Positions 34,159 to 47,499 of a DNA stretch of 64,000 nucleotides are shown here, piece by piece. Origin of the DNA: Hyparrhenia diplandra (taxonomy: Eukaryota; Streptophyta; Magnoliopsida; Poales; Poaceae); the NCBI GenBank assembly GCA_015847255.1, contig JADLZK010009305.1:496001-560000 (forward strand), given 5' to 3'. Position numbers and translations under genes: made by a program. Each line of letters opens with the position of its first letter. Within the stretch, counting starts at the first letter, position 1. Below the pieces are notes generated by a model. It ran no database searches and was not told the origin of the DNA. It saw only the letters and a program-made list of their open reading frames with translations.

Positions 34159-34883
34159 CCTGCGAAGCTGTATTGTATCAGATTTTTGACAATTTGGACA
34201 TGGATTGTCAGCCTCAAGACTCCCTAGAATCTGAATAGATTGATGGCATAACATTACAACACAAACCATGGAATTTGAATAGAATGTTGTCATACACAAG
34301 ACAAATTCAAGAACTCAACACTCGGAATCGAGGAGATCATTACCTCAAAAGGCATAAGTTGTGTCATCCTCGGCTGCAAGCTCATTACAGTGGCCATCTC
34401 CAACCGAGCTCAACTGCAGGCACAACAGATGGCACATAATCACACCACAAGAACCAAGCCTCGATTCAAAACTGGCATAAGAGGCCAAGTTAAGCAAACA
34501 ACAATGAAGATGGAGTATCTTACACTTCACTGCTGGGATCTGGATCTGAAAAACAGAGAGACAGATCTCAGAGAGGCTTCTGTGTCTCGCAAGAGGGCTC
34601 ACCGTAGTGGATGACGTCTTTCACAAGGACATGAGTGCCACGACATTGGCTTCCCGTGGTCTCCCTCAACCTCATCGGACTTCGAATCAGACCACCGAAC
34701 CCTCTGCTGCCAACCCCACCGTATAGTTGCGCGAGGGCATTTTTCTCCATTTTTCCTGGACTCGGGAATCTCACTGCTCTGCAAGAAGCATGCAGCGGAG
34801 GAGAGAAATATTTGTAGGCAGTAAGCGATGGGAGTGGACTAATGGAGCAAGAAAGCAGGGGAGAGGGAAGAGAGGGATCTCAC
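34159..34883 (-). pseudogene. Spliced gene or captured gene fragment, unrecognised
   Basis: Several minus-strand blocks have strong intron borders. Block 1 ends near 34883 (GT donor GTGAGAT). Block 2 is 34603-34778 (acceptor after TTCTTGCAG, donor GTGAGCC). Block 3 is 34344-34413 (acceptor after GTGCCTGCAG, donor GTAATG) with an ATG at 34397 opening MATVMSLQPRMTQLMPFE. Block 4 is 34159-34230 (acceptor after CTATTCAG, donor GTGAGC), in the same phase, reading ILGSLEADNPCPNCQKSDTI; its CPxC-type pair suggests a small zinc or redox site. A further 20-base block with good borders may follow near 34040. I do not recognise the protein. Upstream (34900-35330) is GC-rich like a grass first exon or leader. 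Position inside the candidate Helitron suggests capture. Confidence 0.45.
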
Positions 34884-35329
34884 CACCAACACCGCTGCAC
34901 CTCCAAGATCCGTTAGGATGTACCAATGAGATCCTTGCCGATGGACGCAGAAAGGAAGGCGTACGGGGAATCCTTATCGGCTGGAGCAGCGGGCGCGGCA
35001 GCGGCGGCGGGGGGAGCGCGTGGGCCTCCGCCAGCCGCGGGTGCGAGCACCGCAACGCGTGCCTGCGAGGGCCGCGGGCATGAGCTCCACCAGGCGTTCT
35101 CCCGCCGGCCACGGGCACGAGCTGCGCCGTGCGCACGTCCACCGGCCGCCTGAGCAAGGGAAGGGAGGGAAGTGGCGGCGGGGTGCAGGGGAGAGAGAGC
35201 GGCGGGAGAGAGAGGGAAGGAGTGGATAGGATGGAGCGCGGGTCGCAGCGCGGGCGGGAGCGAGTTCCGCACAGGACGGGCGTCGACGTGTCGAGTAGCG
35301 AGAAGGCCACCGATGCCTAGAATGCTGTG

Positions 35330-38300
35330 GTGCGAGGAAACGGGGGTGACTTTTAATAACTCCGATTCCAGCCTTCCACGTTCCATTCCTGACTCTCTTC
35401 ACCATTTCCATTTTTTTTCTCCCCCTCTATCTTCGCTCCTCACTATTGCTCTCCACCGCCGCCGCTCCATTCCTGCAGCTCTGTCTCTTCTTTCTCTCTC
35501 TCTCTCTCACCTTCGTCTTCTCCCTCTCTCCCTCTGTCAGTCTCTCCACCGCCACCGCCGCCGCCGTCCTCTATCAGTATCTCTCTCCACCGCCGCCGCC
35601 CCAAATCCCTATTCTCCATTCCTCCAGCTGCTTCTCTCTCTCCTCTCCTTACCTCCGGCACATCAAGGCGCATGTCCACCTGAGCCCCTCCCTCTCAACC
35701 TCTTTCTTCCATGCCACTGAATCTTTCTTCCAGATTCGTGGTTTTCTTTTCAGCTATTCTCTCTTCCGTTCAAGGTCAGCCTCTCAATCCCTATCATTTT
35801 TCCCTATCGGCATTCTATTTTCTTTTCCCAAGCTGCTTGCTCGGATCTATGGCTGCCCCAACTTTCCCTCTCTAGTTTCTTCTGCCATACCTGTCTTCCA
35901 CAAACTACTGTTATCCTCTTCCACAATGTTTTTATTTGGTTTAGTTCTCTTCTATTATTGAGTAAATTTTACTCAGTAGATCTGATATCTAGTTCAATTT
36001 CATTATGGCGTAATGAAGTAGATCTGCTATCTAGTTTCAATAGTTGTATTGAAGTGGATCTGATATTTAGTTTTCTGGTTCAATTTCATTATGGCGTCCC
36101 TGCTGCTACTAGCCTCCAAAAATTTATCCCGTTTTTTTTCTTCGTATTTTCACTCACGTTTGTCCATCCATCGAGTGTCAGGTTACAGGTACATGTGCTT
36201 TAGCATTTTTTTCAGGCTCTTTGGAACAGTGAAAAATGCATCCTCTTTAATTGCCTGTTTTTAGATTCGTTCTATCCTTTCTGTTCAAACTGATTGATGA
36301 AGGCACTGCCCTCCTACTTAGTTCACGTTCTGAAACTGCATAAATTATTTAGTTGCATATTTATGGTACAGCTACTCAGGAGTAGGCTGTAGCACAGAGG
36401 ACCTTTCACTTTATGTCTTGCTGCTAGCTTGAGTAATTGAACTGCAGTGTATGCTTTTCTTTTGACATTTAGTTGACACCGACAACACAGTTATTGTATT
36501 AGATATTTAGATGTGCCACTACTAACGAGGCGTGCCAATGCATGGATTGTGCTTTTGTGAGTATAACAGGGTATTTAATTTAATCTATGTACCAATAAAA
36601 AAGAAATGCAAATTTAGTTTAGTTTAAATCATGTATTTCTTAATTGTGCTCTGCTAACCTCTGCTTCTATTTTTATGACAGACCCGTTGCTTTTATTTCT
36701 TTTAGGATATATCAGTTTATGTTGTACCTCTCATAGGAATGCACAATATTTTTGAACTTCTTGTTTATCCAAATTTTGTTTGATCATACTTCTTAAAATT
36801 CTAAAGCAAAAGCAAGCATAGCTGATAAAAAGTTTGTGAAAACTTTGCCTTGAAATTCTAAAGATTTGTTAACTCAGTTCAGTGTGGTCAGCAATTGGAC
36901 TAAGAATACACATGCTGGCTTTAGAATTTCAAGGCAACCCATAGTTGTATGATGTGTAGTTGTGGTAGATTTGCCTGGTGACTATGATTTCTTTTTTTTT
37001 TCCTACAGACTATTGCCTTCATTAGTCCCTATAAATCTGAGCCTTGTTTTTTTTTAAAAAAAATGTTTTCATGCTAACCAATCAAAGCCCTTGCCAGCGA
37101 AAAAACATATGATCAACTCCCCCCTTGCCGACCGGGTAGCAAACTTGGAAGCTCTGTGCGAAGCTGCTTGAAACTTACGCCTATTTATTATCTATCTTTA
37201 GATTTTTTTTCCCCTATAGATAAACTAATGAGCCACTAATGTGAAATTAACTGACAATATTTATCTTTTTCCTCCAGATTACCTCTACTCTATATTATCT
37301 CTGATTCTTGCATTGTTGTGGAAGGCTACCAACAAGGACCTGCCTGGACAGTCTAATAAAAACAATACATGGCATAGCAGTTTTCTGTATTAAGGTATTA
37401 TGATGTCCTTCTCTTTTTCCCTTTGGTCACTTAGTCTATTTACTTGCTTTTTTCCCCTTATGATAATTTGCTTATACTGTACCATTAAATGATGGGCATT
37501 AAGGAAATATTTGGCTTATACTCTACCATGTTGAATGTTTGTGATGTTGCCTAGCCAAAGTTAAGATAGCTACCAGTTGACTTTTGCTCCTGTTCCTCAA
37601 TTAACATATGCTAAATAGACCTGCATTATTAATCATGGTGTATCTGTGTATGTATTGGGCTTAATTGTTTGTCATCCTAGTTTAGTCATCAGGAGCACCT
37701 GTGTGCAGTTGGCTTGCCAAACATGACCAATGTAGTCTCAACGTCGGTCTGTGAAGGTCATAGTAGAGGACAAAGTACATGCTATTATTGTACGTGCTGG
37801 TATTGTAGATCTAGAACTTCAGTCATAAAAAAAAGTAGAATAGTTCGATTTAATGCAATGCCTGTTAGTTCCTCTTTCTCTTTCTTTTTCTTCCTTGGAT
37901 CGAACAATTTTGTTTGTTCATTAGTGCAACTAGCCTGTAGACTGTTATTGTATTACAGAACAGGTTCGTTGTTGTGCAAACTGAGGAGGTAGTCTCAAAG
38001 CTTGAACAATGAATTGCATTATGAACCTTCAGGCCACACCTCCCACACTTGATCACATGTCCTGTTTTTTTTTTTATTTTTCTTAGATTTCTTACCACCT
38101 AACAAAAGCAACACTATTTGTTAAAGAACTAGCTATGTTAAAGAACCCGTCCGGACTATTTTATAAAAGGAAGCTTAAGAAAATCTAAGAGCCGTCGGTG
38201 CAAACCTAATATAGCACTAGCCATATGAACTAAATGCTCAATCACATTGAATAACATATTGAATTAAAAAAGACAAAACAGTGCTACACCGAACTCAGTT

Positions 38301-38640
38301 TCATAATTCTGTTACAAACTCAGTTTCATAATTTGAGATGTATATTAATTTAACTTGTATTCTAGTACAATTTTGGTCTGTATGGTACCAAACTCAGTTT
38401 CATAATTCTGGTACAAGTTTGGCATGTATCACAAACTCTAGTACAAGAACTGGAATAGAATATTGAAGATATGAGGGACTGGAACAGAAACTTTTACTTC
38501 TATACTTCTATACAAAGTAGCACTAAAAAATATGTTGATATGCAGTGGATAATATGTTTCATAATTCACAACTTTCAAAGCATTGTGTCACCCAAGCAAC
38601 ACTGATTGAAAGACAAGTTTATCTAAAACTCCTATATAGG
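35330..38640. other. AT-rich stretch with a CT-rich head; no gene seen
   Basis: 35395-35690 is rich in CTCTCTC and CCGCCGCC, like a plant 5' leader reading on the plus strand, opposite in direction to the exon-like blocks at 34159-34883. From 35940 the sequence is intron-like (T-rich, many stops). I see no domain on either strand. Confidence 0.4.
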
Positions 38641-40330
38641 AGCTCCCCACTATTCACGCTTAGGGAATTCTCGGGCCTCCCGATTGGTCACGGAATTGAT
38701 AACTGAAATTGAAACTGAAATCGTAGGTTTGTGCGTCGTCGCCCGTCTTTTCTCCGGAGGCGTCGTGGGATCTGCCTTTTTCCCCGCCCGGGTGAGCGCG
38801 TCATGGGTCGGCCTCTTCCCTCCGTTGCCGACTTCGGTCTCCTCCCCTTCCCCACGTTGGATGTTGCGGTTTCCATCCTCCTCCACGACCCCTCGCCTCC
38901 ATCCGTCCCCTCGGTCTCCATCCTCCGCGCCACGACCCCTCGCCTCCATCCCACCTCCACCCAGTCCTCCAACGCTGCCATCCCAACCATCCGCCTCCAC
39001 CTCTCATATCCACCCGTCCTTTTTCAAACCGGCGGTCGGCCGACGCAGCTCCATCGACGGCGGCGTCTCGGCGGCGGCAGCTCATCCCTGGCGGGCGCCT
39101 TTGCCCTCTCCAGCGGCAACTTCGCGGGAGGCGTCGCGGCGCGATCGGTGAGGCTGCCACGAGCAGAGAAGGCGGAACCTCGCCTCGAGTGGATGAGGTG
39201 CCGGCGGCGCCGGTCGGCCTAGCGAGCTGTGACCCACGACCTCGGTGGTTCTTCGTGTTGGCCGCGGTTCACTTGAGCCGGGAGCGCTCAAGAAACGCGC
39301 AAAAAGGGTCTACGGATCGATCTTGCCTGTCTCCGGGTGAGTTCGTCCTGCTCACGCAGGATGGTTGTCGGGAGATTAATTACTCTCCGTTTTTACAGTA
39401 TTGACTAGTGGACAAGGTAGTCGATTCATAATTTCGGGCATATCAATCTCTCGCTGCTGCAAATCCGTCGTCCCCCACTTTCGCATGGCGGCGGCGGCAA
39501 CCTTCCTACAGAACCTTCCGCATGCGTGTATGGTCCTGGCATCAAATCGGTCATGAATGGAGATCCGGATCCAAGCCTCCCGTGCGGCCCGTGCAAAACG
39601 GAGGACCATATCCTTTCATCATGTATTGGATCATTTTTTTTTTATTAATGATTTCATTCATTTTATTGTGTAGAAACGGATGACCTTCCCTCTCGAGATG
39701 GCTGGCAGCAGCCCTTTCCTCTCCAGCAGCGAGGCGGCTGCCCTCCTCTGGCCGGCAGCAGTTCCTTCCCCACCAAAGACGGCGGGCGAGAGGCGAAAGT
39801 GCGATGGCGAGCACCAGGCGCACCTGCTGGGTTAGCTTCTACGGCTTGCACTCCCCCTGCTGCTGGCCACCACTGTCCTTTCAATCTATGTTTCTCCACG
39901 ATGCATCTCTAATTTCTTTCTAATTTGGCTCCAATTGATGCAGATGAATCTGCGCAATATTTATTTGCAGCTAGCAGTGGCAACAAAAATTCTTGGTGAT
40001 CAATCTTGCTTCACTCATTGGTTTGATTTCAGATTGTCTTTTTTGGCTCAGCGATATTTCTCGGGCGCGTCTCTAGAAATAATTCGATGTGTGAGAAGCC
40101 TGACTTGAGGTCGATTATTGCAGATCGAACCACTCTGGATCGTGGCTTGACTGAAGCTTCTCTCTCTCTCTACGAAGCTTCTCATTGGTGCAACAAAATA
40201 ACAGGAGGGACGGCGCATTTGGCGAGCAGCGGCAGGCAGAGAGCTCGCTGGCTCGCATCTCGTAGCGACCATGGCAGCCGGACTAAGTTGGTCAGTGATC
40301 GCCTTCATCACCCTCAGGAATAAGTTTATC
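38641..40330. other. GC-rich island 38730-39300 and flanks; possible gene fragment, unrecognised
   Basis: The island has long open frames on both strands because of GC content (for example a plus-strand serine/proline-rich reading from 38684 to 39151), but no motif I know. Exon-like transitions follow at 39660 and 39950 (ATTTATTGTGTAG, TTGATGCAG). It may be a decayed or captured gene piece. Confidence 0.25.
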
Positions 40331-43300
40331 CATTGTGGTAAGCTTTATGCCCTTATAGAGATATCCTATCTCTCATGCATGTATCATCTCTCCGTGGTTT
40401 TGTATGTATGCAGGAAAATGAAACTGCGAATATAATTCAAAGCATAATGCACTACACCTAGGTGAATCCAAGGACCTGCCCAATTTGCAACTGGAAGTGT
40501 TATGCCATTTCCCTTATGTATATACTAGGCTACTAGCCAGATTATGAAGTGAAACTATATAGTATTTACTATTTTTTATATTAGATTTGTTTTTCTTATG
40601 TAACTTTCTTCTTTATATGTTATTTTGAGAAGAATATTTATGTTCAACTTATGAATCTTTTTTTTTTACTTTGATAAAAGTTTTGCATGGCGCTCGGCCG
40701 CGAGATCCTCTGCAGACGCCGCTTTTGCGTTGGGGAGGAATGGGGGCCCGCATGCCGCCTGCCGTCTTTGGGAGGAACCGGGAGGGAGGGAGGGAGGGAG
40801 CTTTGAGGTGGAGAGATTCGTGTCGGTGGCGGCGTCGGGAAGTGCCGGTGATCGGGGAAGTGGCGGCGTGGTGAGAAGTGGTCATTTGGGTGAGGTGAGG
40901 AGAGGGGTGGAGTGAGTCATAGGTGGCCATGGATGACGACGCTATGATCTGCACATGCATGGATGTGCATCTTCGGTCAGTGCCCTCTCTTTCTCCTCTT
41001 ATTACGAATCACGCACGACAATTGATTCTTTTCTTTTTGTTTCAATGTTGTTTAATCCCCTTTCATCGCCAAGCGGCGGAGCCTCGATCCGCTTGGAGGT
41101 CCTCCAGCCATATTTCCGTGGAATAAATAAATATTTGTGGATTCCACGATGATCCAGCGATCTGCTTGATTTGGACACTATTTGCAATGCTATGGAGAAA
41201 TGAAATCGATCGGCTGATCACGTGAGTAATTTTTCAATCTTGCTTTTTCTATTGATTATTACTACAATTACTACTCTAGGATGATCAACTCAACCTGCTG
41301 CATGATGGTTGAAGCGGGCAGCGGAGTGGATGGATATTGTGGTTTTAGGGCCTGAGAGATCCTGCTTAGGCAATCTTACGAAGATCAAAGAACCGAGCAT
41401 GTGCTTTCAATGATTGGTCGGTGCATGTTACGCCCCGATCCCCTTCTGGGCCTATCATGTTTCGAGTGCAAATCATATTGCCATCGATTTATTTTAGTTC
41501 TAGGTATTCTTGTATTAGCATTTAAAAATTCCTAAAGTTTCAACGTAATGGAAATTGGAGAATTCTTTTCGTTCTAAGTAAAATCATACACATACATTTT
41601 CTAATTCTTATTGATTAACATTCTAACCTTATTTAAATTCTTTCTTCATGCCCGTAGCAACGTGCGGGAAATCATTAGGGTTTTCACTCTTCAAACTAGA
41701 TTTGTCTCCAATCGATGTGTGCTTAATTGGTCTTTGTTGAGAGCCCATGGATTGAGGATTTGCCCCCTGGATAATCATTGGGGTTCTCCTTTGTTCAAAG
41801 CAGGTTTGTCTCAATCGATGTGCAATTGCATCTATTTAACTTGGTTGCATTTGTTATGCCATTGTTCCCCATCGATTTTTGTTAGTTTATTCAGCTAATA
41901 GGCGTATTCGGTAACTCCATTTTCACTTGCTTTGATGGTTTCAAATGTATGTTTAGTTATTGTTATCATTGTATGGGAACTTCAATAGAGCCTCCATCAT
42001 GTTTCAAAGATGGTCATGTTAAATTTTGCATGGTAATGGAACCCAAACGCTCATGCTTTAGCTGAAAAAAAAAACATTTGCAGATTCTAGGGTCACCATT
42101 GGAGGAATGTGTGTTACTAGCTGTTACGTTCATTAGCTTTGAGGTAATTACCTATTTATGCTTATATATTTTCAGGGTATATTCAAGGTTCTGTATCACA
42201 ACCCTAGACCGCAATCATTGGAAAAGCGATACAGCCATAAGAGTTAATGTCAGTTCATATAATTTGCTAGCTTTGTGTTATAACTTAAATGGCTTTTATG
42301 CATCCCTATCTCTGGATCACCATGCATGTGTATGTTTTTTTATAGGAAAGGTCATGTTAGTTATCCTTTTAGTTTTCAAAAAGCCTGTCCATGTGTTATC
42401 TCGCTCCTGTCGGTTTACATGAACGTCACCCACTTGGTATTGTGGTCTCGTGTGGGTTCATATAGTTACATTTACAAATAAAAAAAGAGAGTCAAGTTTA
42501 ACTCTGCAAAAAGATTATGAAAATCATCCTGCAGTGGCCTTGGAAAAATGATTGCCCAACACCATTAGGGGCAAAATCAAATTTTTTTGGGGTCTTTTTA
42601 GCTTTTGTGGGTTGCGGGGAAGAATCCTGCCCATGGTTTTGTTGAGCAAACCAAACCATCCTTTACCGTACTCGCTACTAATACATTTAACCATTGCGGG
42701 TTGTTCTCAACATCGGGCATGACGAACAAACCGGGAGGAATTATGTCGGATGCCAAGTACTCACTCAAATAAAAAATTATGAGCCCTTCTTTAAAAATAC
42801 AAGAACAACGTACATTGTGCGGTCTTAATAATTGTTTGGGTTATATTCGGTACAAATATAGCAAGTCAAATAACTTCGCACTTTGGTCTTAAAAATTATA
42901 CGTGTAGACTCAATACACATTACTTCAATCGTCTACGTAATAAGCTCATATATCCCTATCAGCCGGGCATGATATCATGAAAATTTCCTTATGATCATTG
43001 CATTTTTCTTAATTCCTTGTGACAACGCGGGTGAGGTTCCCTAGTTTTAATGATGACAACGACCCTGTCGCAAAAATTCAATGTCTGCAGATCAGTGCCA
43101 ATGGTTGCTTCAAGTAACATCTTGTACAACCTTATTCATTCCTTGTAGGATATTATGTAGAATTTTTACAAAAGATACTTTTATACATGTTTGTCTTAAA
43201 TAGTTGTATTATGTGAGCATTAGTACATACATTAGAAAGATCATTTTGATCAACAACGCCACATTTGATCAACAGCGCCACACTGTTGATATAAGTGATT

Positions 43301-44250
43301 CATTATTAGTACCACATGATTCCTGCTTGTCTTATTATCCTATTTGTTGTCATTCTCAATAAAAGAGCATCTTGTATGATTTAGGTCGTTGTGAAACAAT
43401 ATAATTAATGTTTTTGTTATTTATGTTCTTTCGTATGTTTACTACTAGTCTAAAGATGTGTTTTTTTTTCCATGTTTGTGGTTTGTCCTAGCTTGCCACA
43501 AAACATTCTCGTATGTGGCCTGTCGAAAGGCATGCCAAGGCAATCTACACCAAGACAACTTTCATGCTCTTTCGGAAACAAGTTGACAAGGCATCTAGTT
43601 TTGTTGTCAGTGGCCGGGGGAAAGTTTTTTTTTATCATCAAATGACTCTTTTGAATGCAAGAAGTTCAGCTTGGTTTTAAGGATCTGAAGAAGCTGTAGA
43701 ATGAATTGGAAATCGACTAAGGCGGATTTCCTAACAAGGAACTTTTGGAGATGTGTGATCTGCACATCTTGACTCAGTTGTAGAAAAACTCATCTTCTAG
43801 TGTCATGACATTTTCAGTATTAGTCAACTAGTTAGACTTGAAATTCGTGTTATGGATTGTTTCGCCATGCTGAAAAATCGTGTTCATAATGAGCACGTAC
43901 GCACGTACTTATGTAATAGTTATACTCGAATTGCACTTTGCATCATCAAATTCTGTCTACAGCTTGTATATTGCATAGACGGGAGAAGTAGTCTTTTTAT
44001 CAAAAAAAGTCAAAGTGACTCATAATTTAAAATGGAGTTAAAATGGAGGGAGTAATTAATATCTGAAGTGCATTTTTGGAAGAAACGATAAAATAATCGG
44101 ATAATAAAAAATGCCTACGGCAGAGGTAGAGATAAGAAAGCAAAGAAAAGATGACAGGAAAAATGAAGAATGGTAGAAAATAATTTGAAATGTGCAGCAT
44201 GTGACTGGCCCTATTGAAAACTAACAAAAAGATACAGTACAGTAGAGAAA
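40331..44250. other. AT-rich stretch; no gene seen
   Basis: Mostly T-rich, intron- or intergenic-like DNA. A small GC-rich block at 40680-40920 contains a GGGAGGGA run. 43640-43860 looks like decayed coding sequence on the plus strand (short frames with stops). 44030-44056 resembles the end of a Stowaway MITE (GGAGGGAGTA) without a partner. Confidence 0.3.
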
Positions 44251-45235
44251 GGGAATGACCAACACGTAGTAGTTGTTGTACTACTGCTATTGCAGTACTG
44301 TTGTTTTTTTAAAATGGACGAGAGTACCTGTACCTGACACATGAAAGAGAAGGGAATGACTGGACATATGGGAAAGGAGATTCGGTGGAGGGAATGGGAG
44401 GGGTGGGAGAGATAGTTGACTGGTGCACGGATCTTGACGCACATTCAAAGGCTGAGATAATATGTGTAGTTGTTGCAAGAGGTTTCCGTTCACGTGGGTG
44501 CTCCGTGCTTGTTTTCTCGTGGAAGCAACTGCATGCGTGGTCCGTGCCTCCGCTGGAACGTCGGGCACTAAGACACTCGCTTGGTGAGGACGAGCCACGC
44601 AGAAGTCAGGAGCTCCGCTTGGGCACCTTCTCGCGGGATCGGTCGCCTGGCAGCTGTCCAAAGCGGAGGTGCTGGCCTCGATCGGCAGAAGCGGCTGTGC
44701 TCTCCACGGGCCGCGTGTTGCCCTTGCGGGTGTCCGCAATGTTGCTCGGGAAGCAAATCGGAGGTACCTGCATTGGCTTACAAGCGACTTGCGACGGTAT
44801 ATCACGGACTCACAAGCAAGGGTGTCAGTGAATAAACAAGTCAAGTTGAACTCTTTCTCGAAGGAGGCCTCGAGGGCTGTCTCGCCGGAGGTAGCTCCGC
44901 TAGCTGTGACGAAGGTAGGCTTTTGTGACTGCTTTGTTTGTTCGATCCCCACGTGCAGATCAGAACGTGGCACCGCTCTAGCTCTGGCAGAGCCCATCGT
45001 CAGAGCCACGCCTGGATCCTCGTAGCAGGCCGTTGCTTGCTTGCCCTGCGCCGAAGAGTAAAGAACCTACTACTCGAGTAAACGATCGGAGTCAGATACG
45101 TAACGACACATGATTCGATGGTATTTGGACGGAGGTTGAAGCAGCGAGGGTGTAAGAATTTTGCCCGGCGAAGGCGAGTCGTCCCAGCTAAAGGAAAGAA
45201 GCGAAGGTAGTTTTTCTCGTGACTTTTCATGTCGA

Positions 45236-45255
45236 TCCCCACGGACGGCGCCAAC
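45236..45255 (-). promoter_or_regulatory. Primer-binding site of a minus-strand LTR element
   Basis: On the minus strand this reads GTTGGCGCCGTCCGTGGGGA directly after an LTR end GACCCACA. The GGCGCCGT core is the tRNA-Asp-type site used by many grass gypsy elements. It shows that the GAAGGT-type sequence to the left is the internal region of an element read on the minus strand. Confidence 0.65.
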
Positions 45256-45361
45256 TGTGGGTCGCACCTGCCCTCTTGGCCTTCGCAACCGAAGGTTGCG
45301 GGAGAGGGGGAGGGCTTCCCACGGGAAAGAAAAACAGGAATGAGAAAGTGGGGAAAGAGTC

Positions 45362-45796
45362 TCGTGGATACGGGATCACCGGCAAGTGCTTCAGACTACC
45401 AAAAAACCCCACAAGGGAGAAACTCTAGTCCTACTAGGTTTCCCCACTTGTAATCCTAGTAGAACTCCCATGTAATCCTACTAGGAACCCTCACTTTGTA
45501 ACCGACTAGGACTCCTGCCCTTTGAGGACTATATAATGGAGGGCGGGGGCTCCTAGATCGGCGAGGCTTGATCACAGCGGCTCAGACCTCGGGTCCGAAC
45601 TCCAAAGCCGCCAGGGCGCCATATATTCCGCCACTGGCCCGGACGTAGGGTGCCATCCCGGCACGCCGAACCAGTATAAATCGCTGTCTCTGCGCGTTTA
45701 CCATCGAAGTTCCCTACGTTCGCCGACCACCCCTCCAGAACAAAACCCCGCCTCGGGTCACCCCGTGACGGGGCTGGACGGTGTTAAAACATCGGC
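45362..45796 (+). repeat. 5' LTR of the non-autonomous element
   Basis: Begins TCGTGGATACGGGATCACC (TTGTGGATACGG in the 3' copy) and ends GTTAAAACATCGGC. It holds a TATA box in GGACTATATAATGGAGG near 45530 and several CCTACTAGG units near 45430-45510. Confidence 0.88.
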
Positions 45797-47045
45797 GGCT
45801 GGCGGCGCCAGGTAGGGGAGGAAATTCCCTCGGCGCTTGCGTTCGAGAACTCGACGGACCTCAAGATCAAGACTCGCTGCAGCGCTCGTCAGTTTTCTTC
45901 GACGACGCGTTGCGGCTCTCGTCGGCCCCGATCAGCAACTCATCGTAAATCACGGTGGACCTCAAGATCGGACAAGACGACTTTCTCGGCGGGATCAATT
46001 ATCGATTCTGTACGAGGAATTTTTCTTCACCAACAACGGCATCGTCCCAACTGAGCCCGACTACGATGCGGACAAAGCTCGGTACAAGATCCTGAATCTA
46101 CGACGACTCCAACGCACGGGCAAGAGAAGACCTGCATGAGTGCTACTTGAACACGCAACAGGGGTTCGAGTATAAATCGGATTCAACGACCGAAGGCCAT
46201 GATGCAGCTGGCACTCAAGGCAACTCGGCCCTATACGGACTCGAGTCCAACCTGGACACAAGCTAACAAGTCCTACTCCTACTCGGATCTGCCGCATGCC
46301 AGAAGATGCAGGCACAGCTAATTATAGAAGCCATGCAAAAATCACCATGGTAAGTACACGTATGTTTGTACTTAATTGACCAATGGCTTGTACGTGGTTT
46401 GCATGTACGTGGAAGAAGAGCAACGTCACGCAAAGACAAGCCAAGCAAGACACTTGCATCATCATGACGTGGTGATGACTCAAGGAAGGGAGCTCCCGGC
46501 AAACAAACAAATGCCGTCCGACTCCTAGCCGAAGAAGCAAGCAAGGCCAGAACATCTAAGTACGAACACGTACAGGCCAATTAATTGAGGCTCACATACG
46601 TGTATACAAGCAAGAAGCTTTCACGTATGGCAAAGAAGCAAGAGTCCTCAATTGGTCAATACAAGATGTCCGAGCCCAGCAAGCGTCCGGCAACTCCGAC
46701 TACTCGGCTGGAGATCGACTACACGGACGTCGAAAACAGCTAAGTCAAATTTTTTATTAATTTTATTCCGGATATTATTCGTGCCTCCACACCTGCATCT
46801 AGTCATAATTGGCTCCACCCAAACTGGCTCGCCGTCAAGAGCTCTCGGAGCTCAATTCGACCTTGCCCTTCGAAGCACCCTCGGGCGCGATGAACTCGGA
46901 AGTCCGAAAGAAGTTCATCGCCAAGGAGAAGGACGGCAAAAGGGCGGCGACGAAACGTGGTGATGTTGCCTCTACGACTAGATCGTCTTCCCTTAATAGT
47001 CGCTAATATTCCTGAGTAAGCACAAGCCGACCTTGTCAGCCTAAA

Positions 47046-47118
47046 CCACGTCAAGGCTTCATCCGAGAAGAGCAGAAGACTCTCATGACTCAAACCTGAG
47101 ATGCTCGGGGGCTCGTGG
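47046..47118 (+). repeat. Internal copy of the 3' purine-tract region
   Basis: CAAGGCTTCATCCGAGAA ... CTCATGACTCAA.CCTGAGATGCTCGGGGGCT matches 48131-48196, the segment that ends in the true polypurine tract before the 3' LTR. An internal copy could serve as a second plus-strand start or mark an old rearrangement. Confidence 0.7.
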
Positions 47119-47499
47119 GGCGATAAAGGTTCTTAACAGGCCAACTTACTTCGGGAAATTAACCGGCCTAGCGAGGGAAGACGCAAAACTATCATCATGC
47201 ATTTTTTCGTGCAAAGAAATTGCTCTAGTCTTCTCTTAACGGTCGCTAAGCTCGGGAAGCACGTGCCTTAACGCGGGGGCTTGTTTTCTCAAAAAAGAGG
47301 CTCACATGGTCATGGCAGAAAGCCCTCTGGTTCCATACGCCTGAGATTCAAGTACCGAACCGTATCAGACACATGACCTAACAAGAGCAAGACGCGAAAA
47401 AAGTTTATATGCATTTTATAAGGCTGGGACCTGCTCCCAAATATAATATCCGGAATATCAATAACAACATGTTTTTTCATGTTTACCTTGCAGAGAACC

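Larger units (their letters stand above)
32718..44250 (-). mobile_element. Candidate Helitron on the minus strand (3' end resolved, 5' end not)
   Basis: Read on the minus strand, the left edge is a 7-bp GC hairpin (GGCGCCC-AAA-GGGCGCC, 32745-32729), seven bases, then CTAG followed by host T. That is the standard Helitron 3' end (hairpin about 10 bases before CTRR, insertion before T). The sequence character also changes here from GAAGGT-type to gene-like AT-rich DNA with good splice sites on the same strand (34159-34880). I could not find a convincing TC start; the right limit given is the approximate point where outer sequence resumes, and is an estimate. No Rep/helicase ORF is visible, so it would be non-autonomous. 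Confidence 0.45.

Noticed and set aside
39390..39412. Helitron 3' end at GACTAGTGG
   Set aside because: The upstream hairpin (GGAGA/TCTCC) is weak, has a long loop and lies too far from CTAG.
43980..44056. Stowaway MITE suggested by GGAGGGAGTA near 44056
   Set aside because: No matching inverted end or TA duplication was found on the other side.
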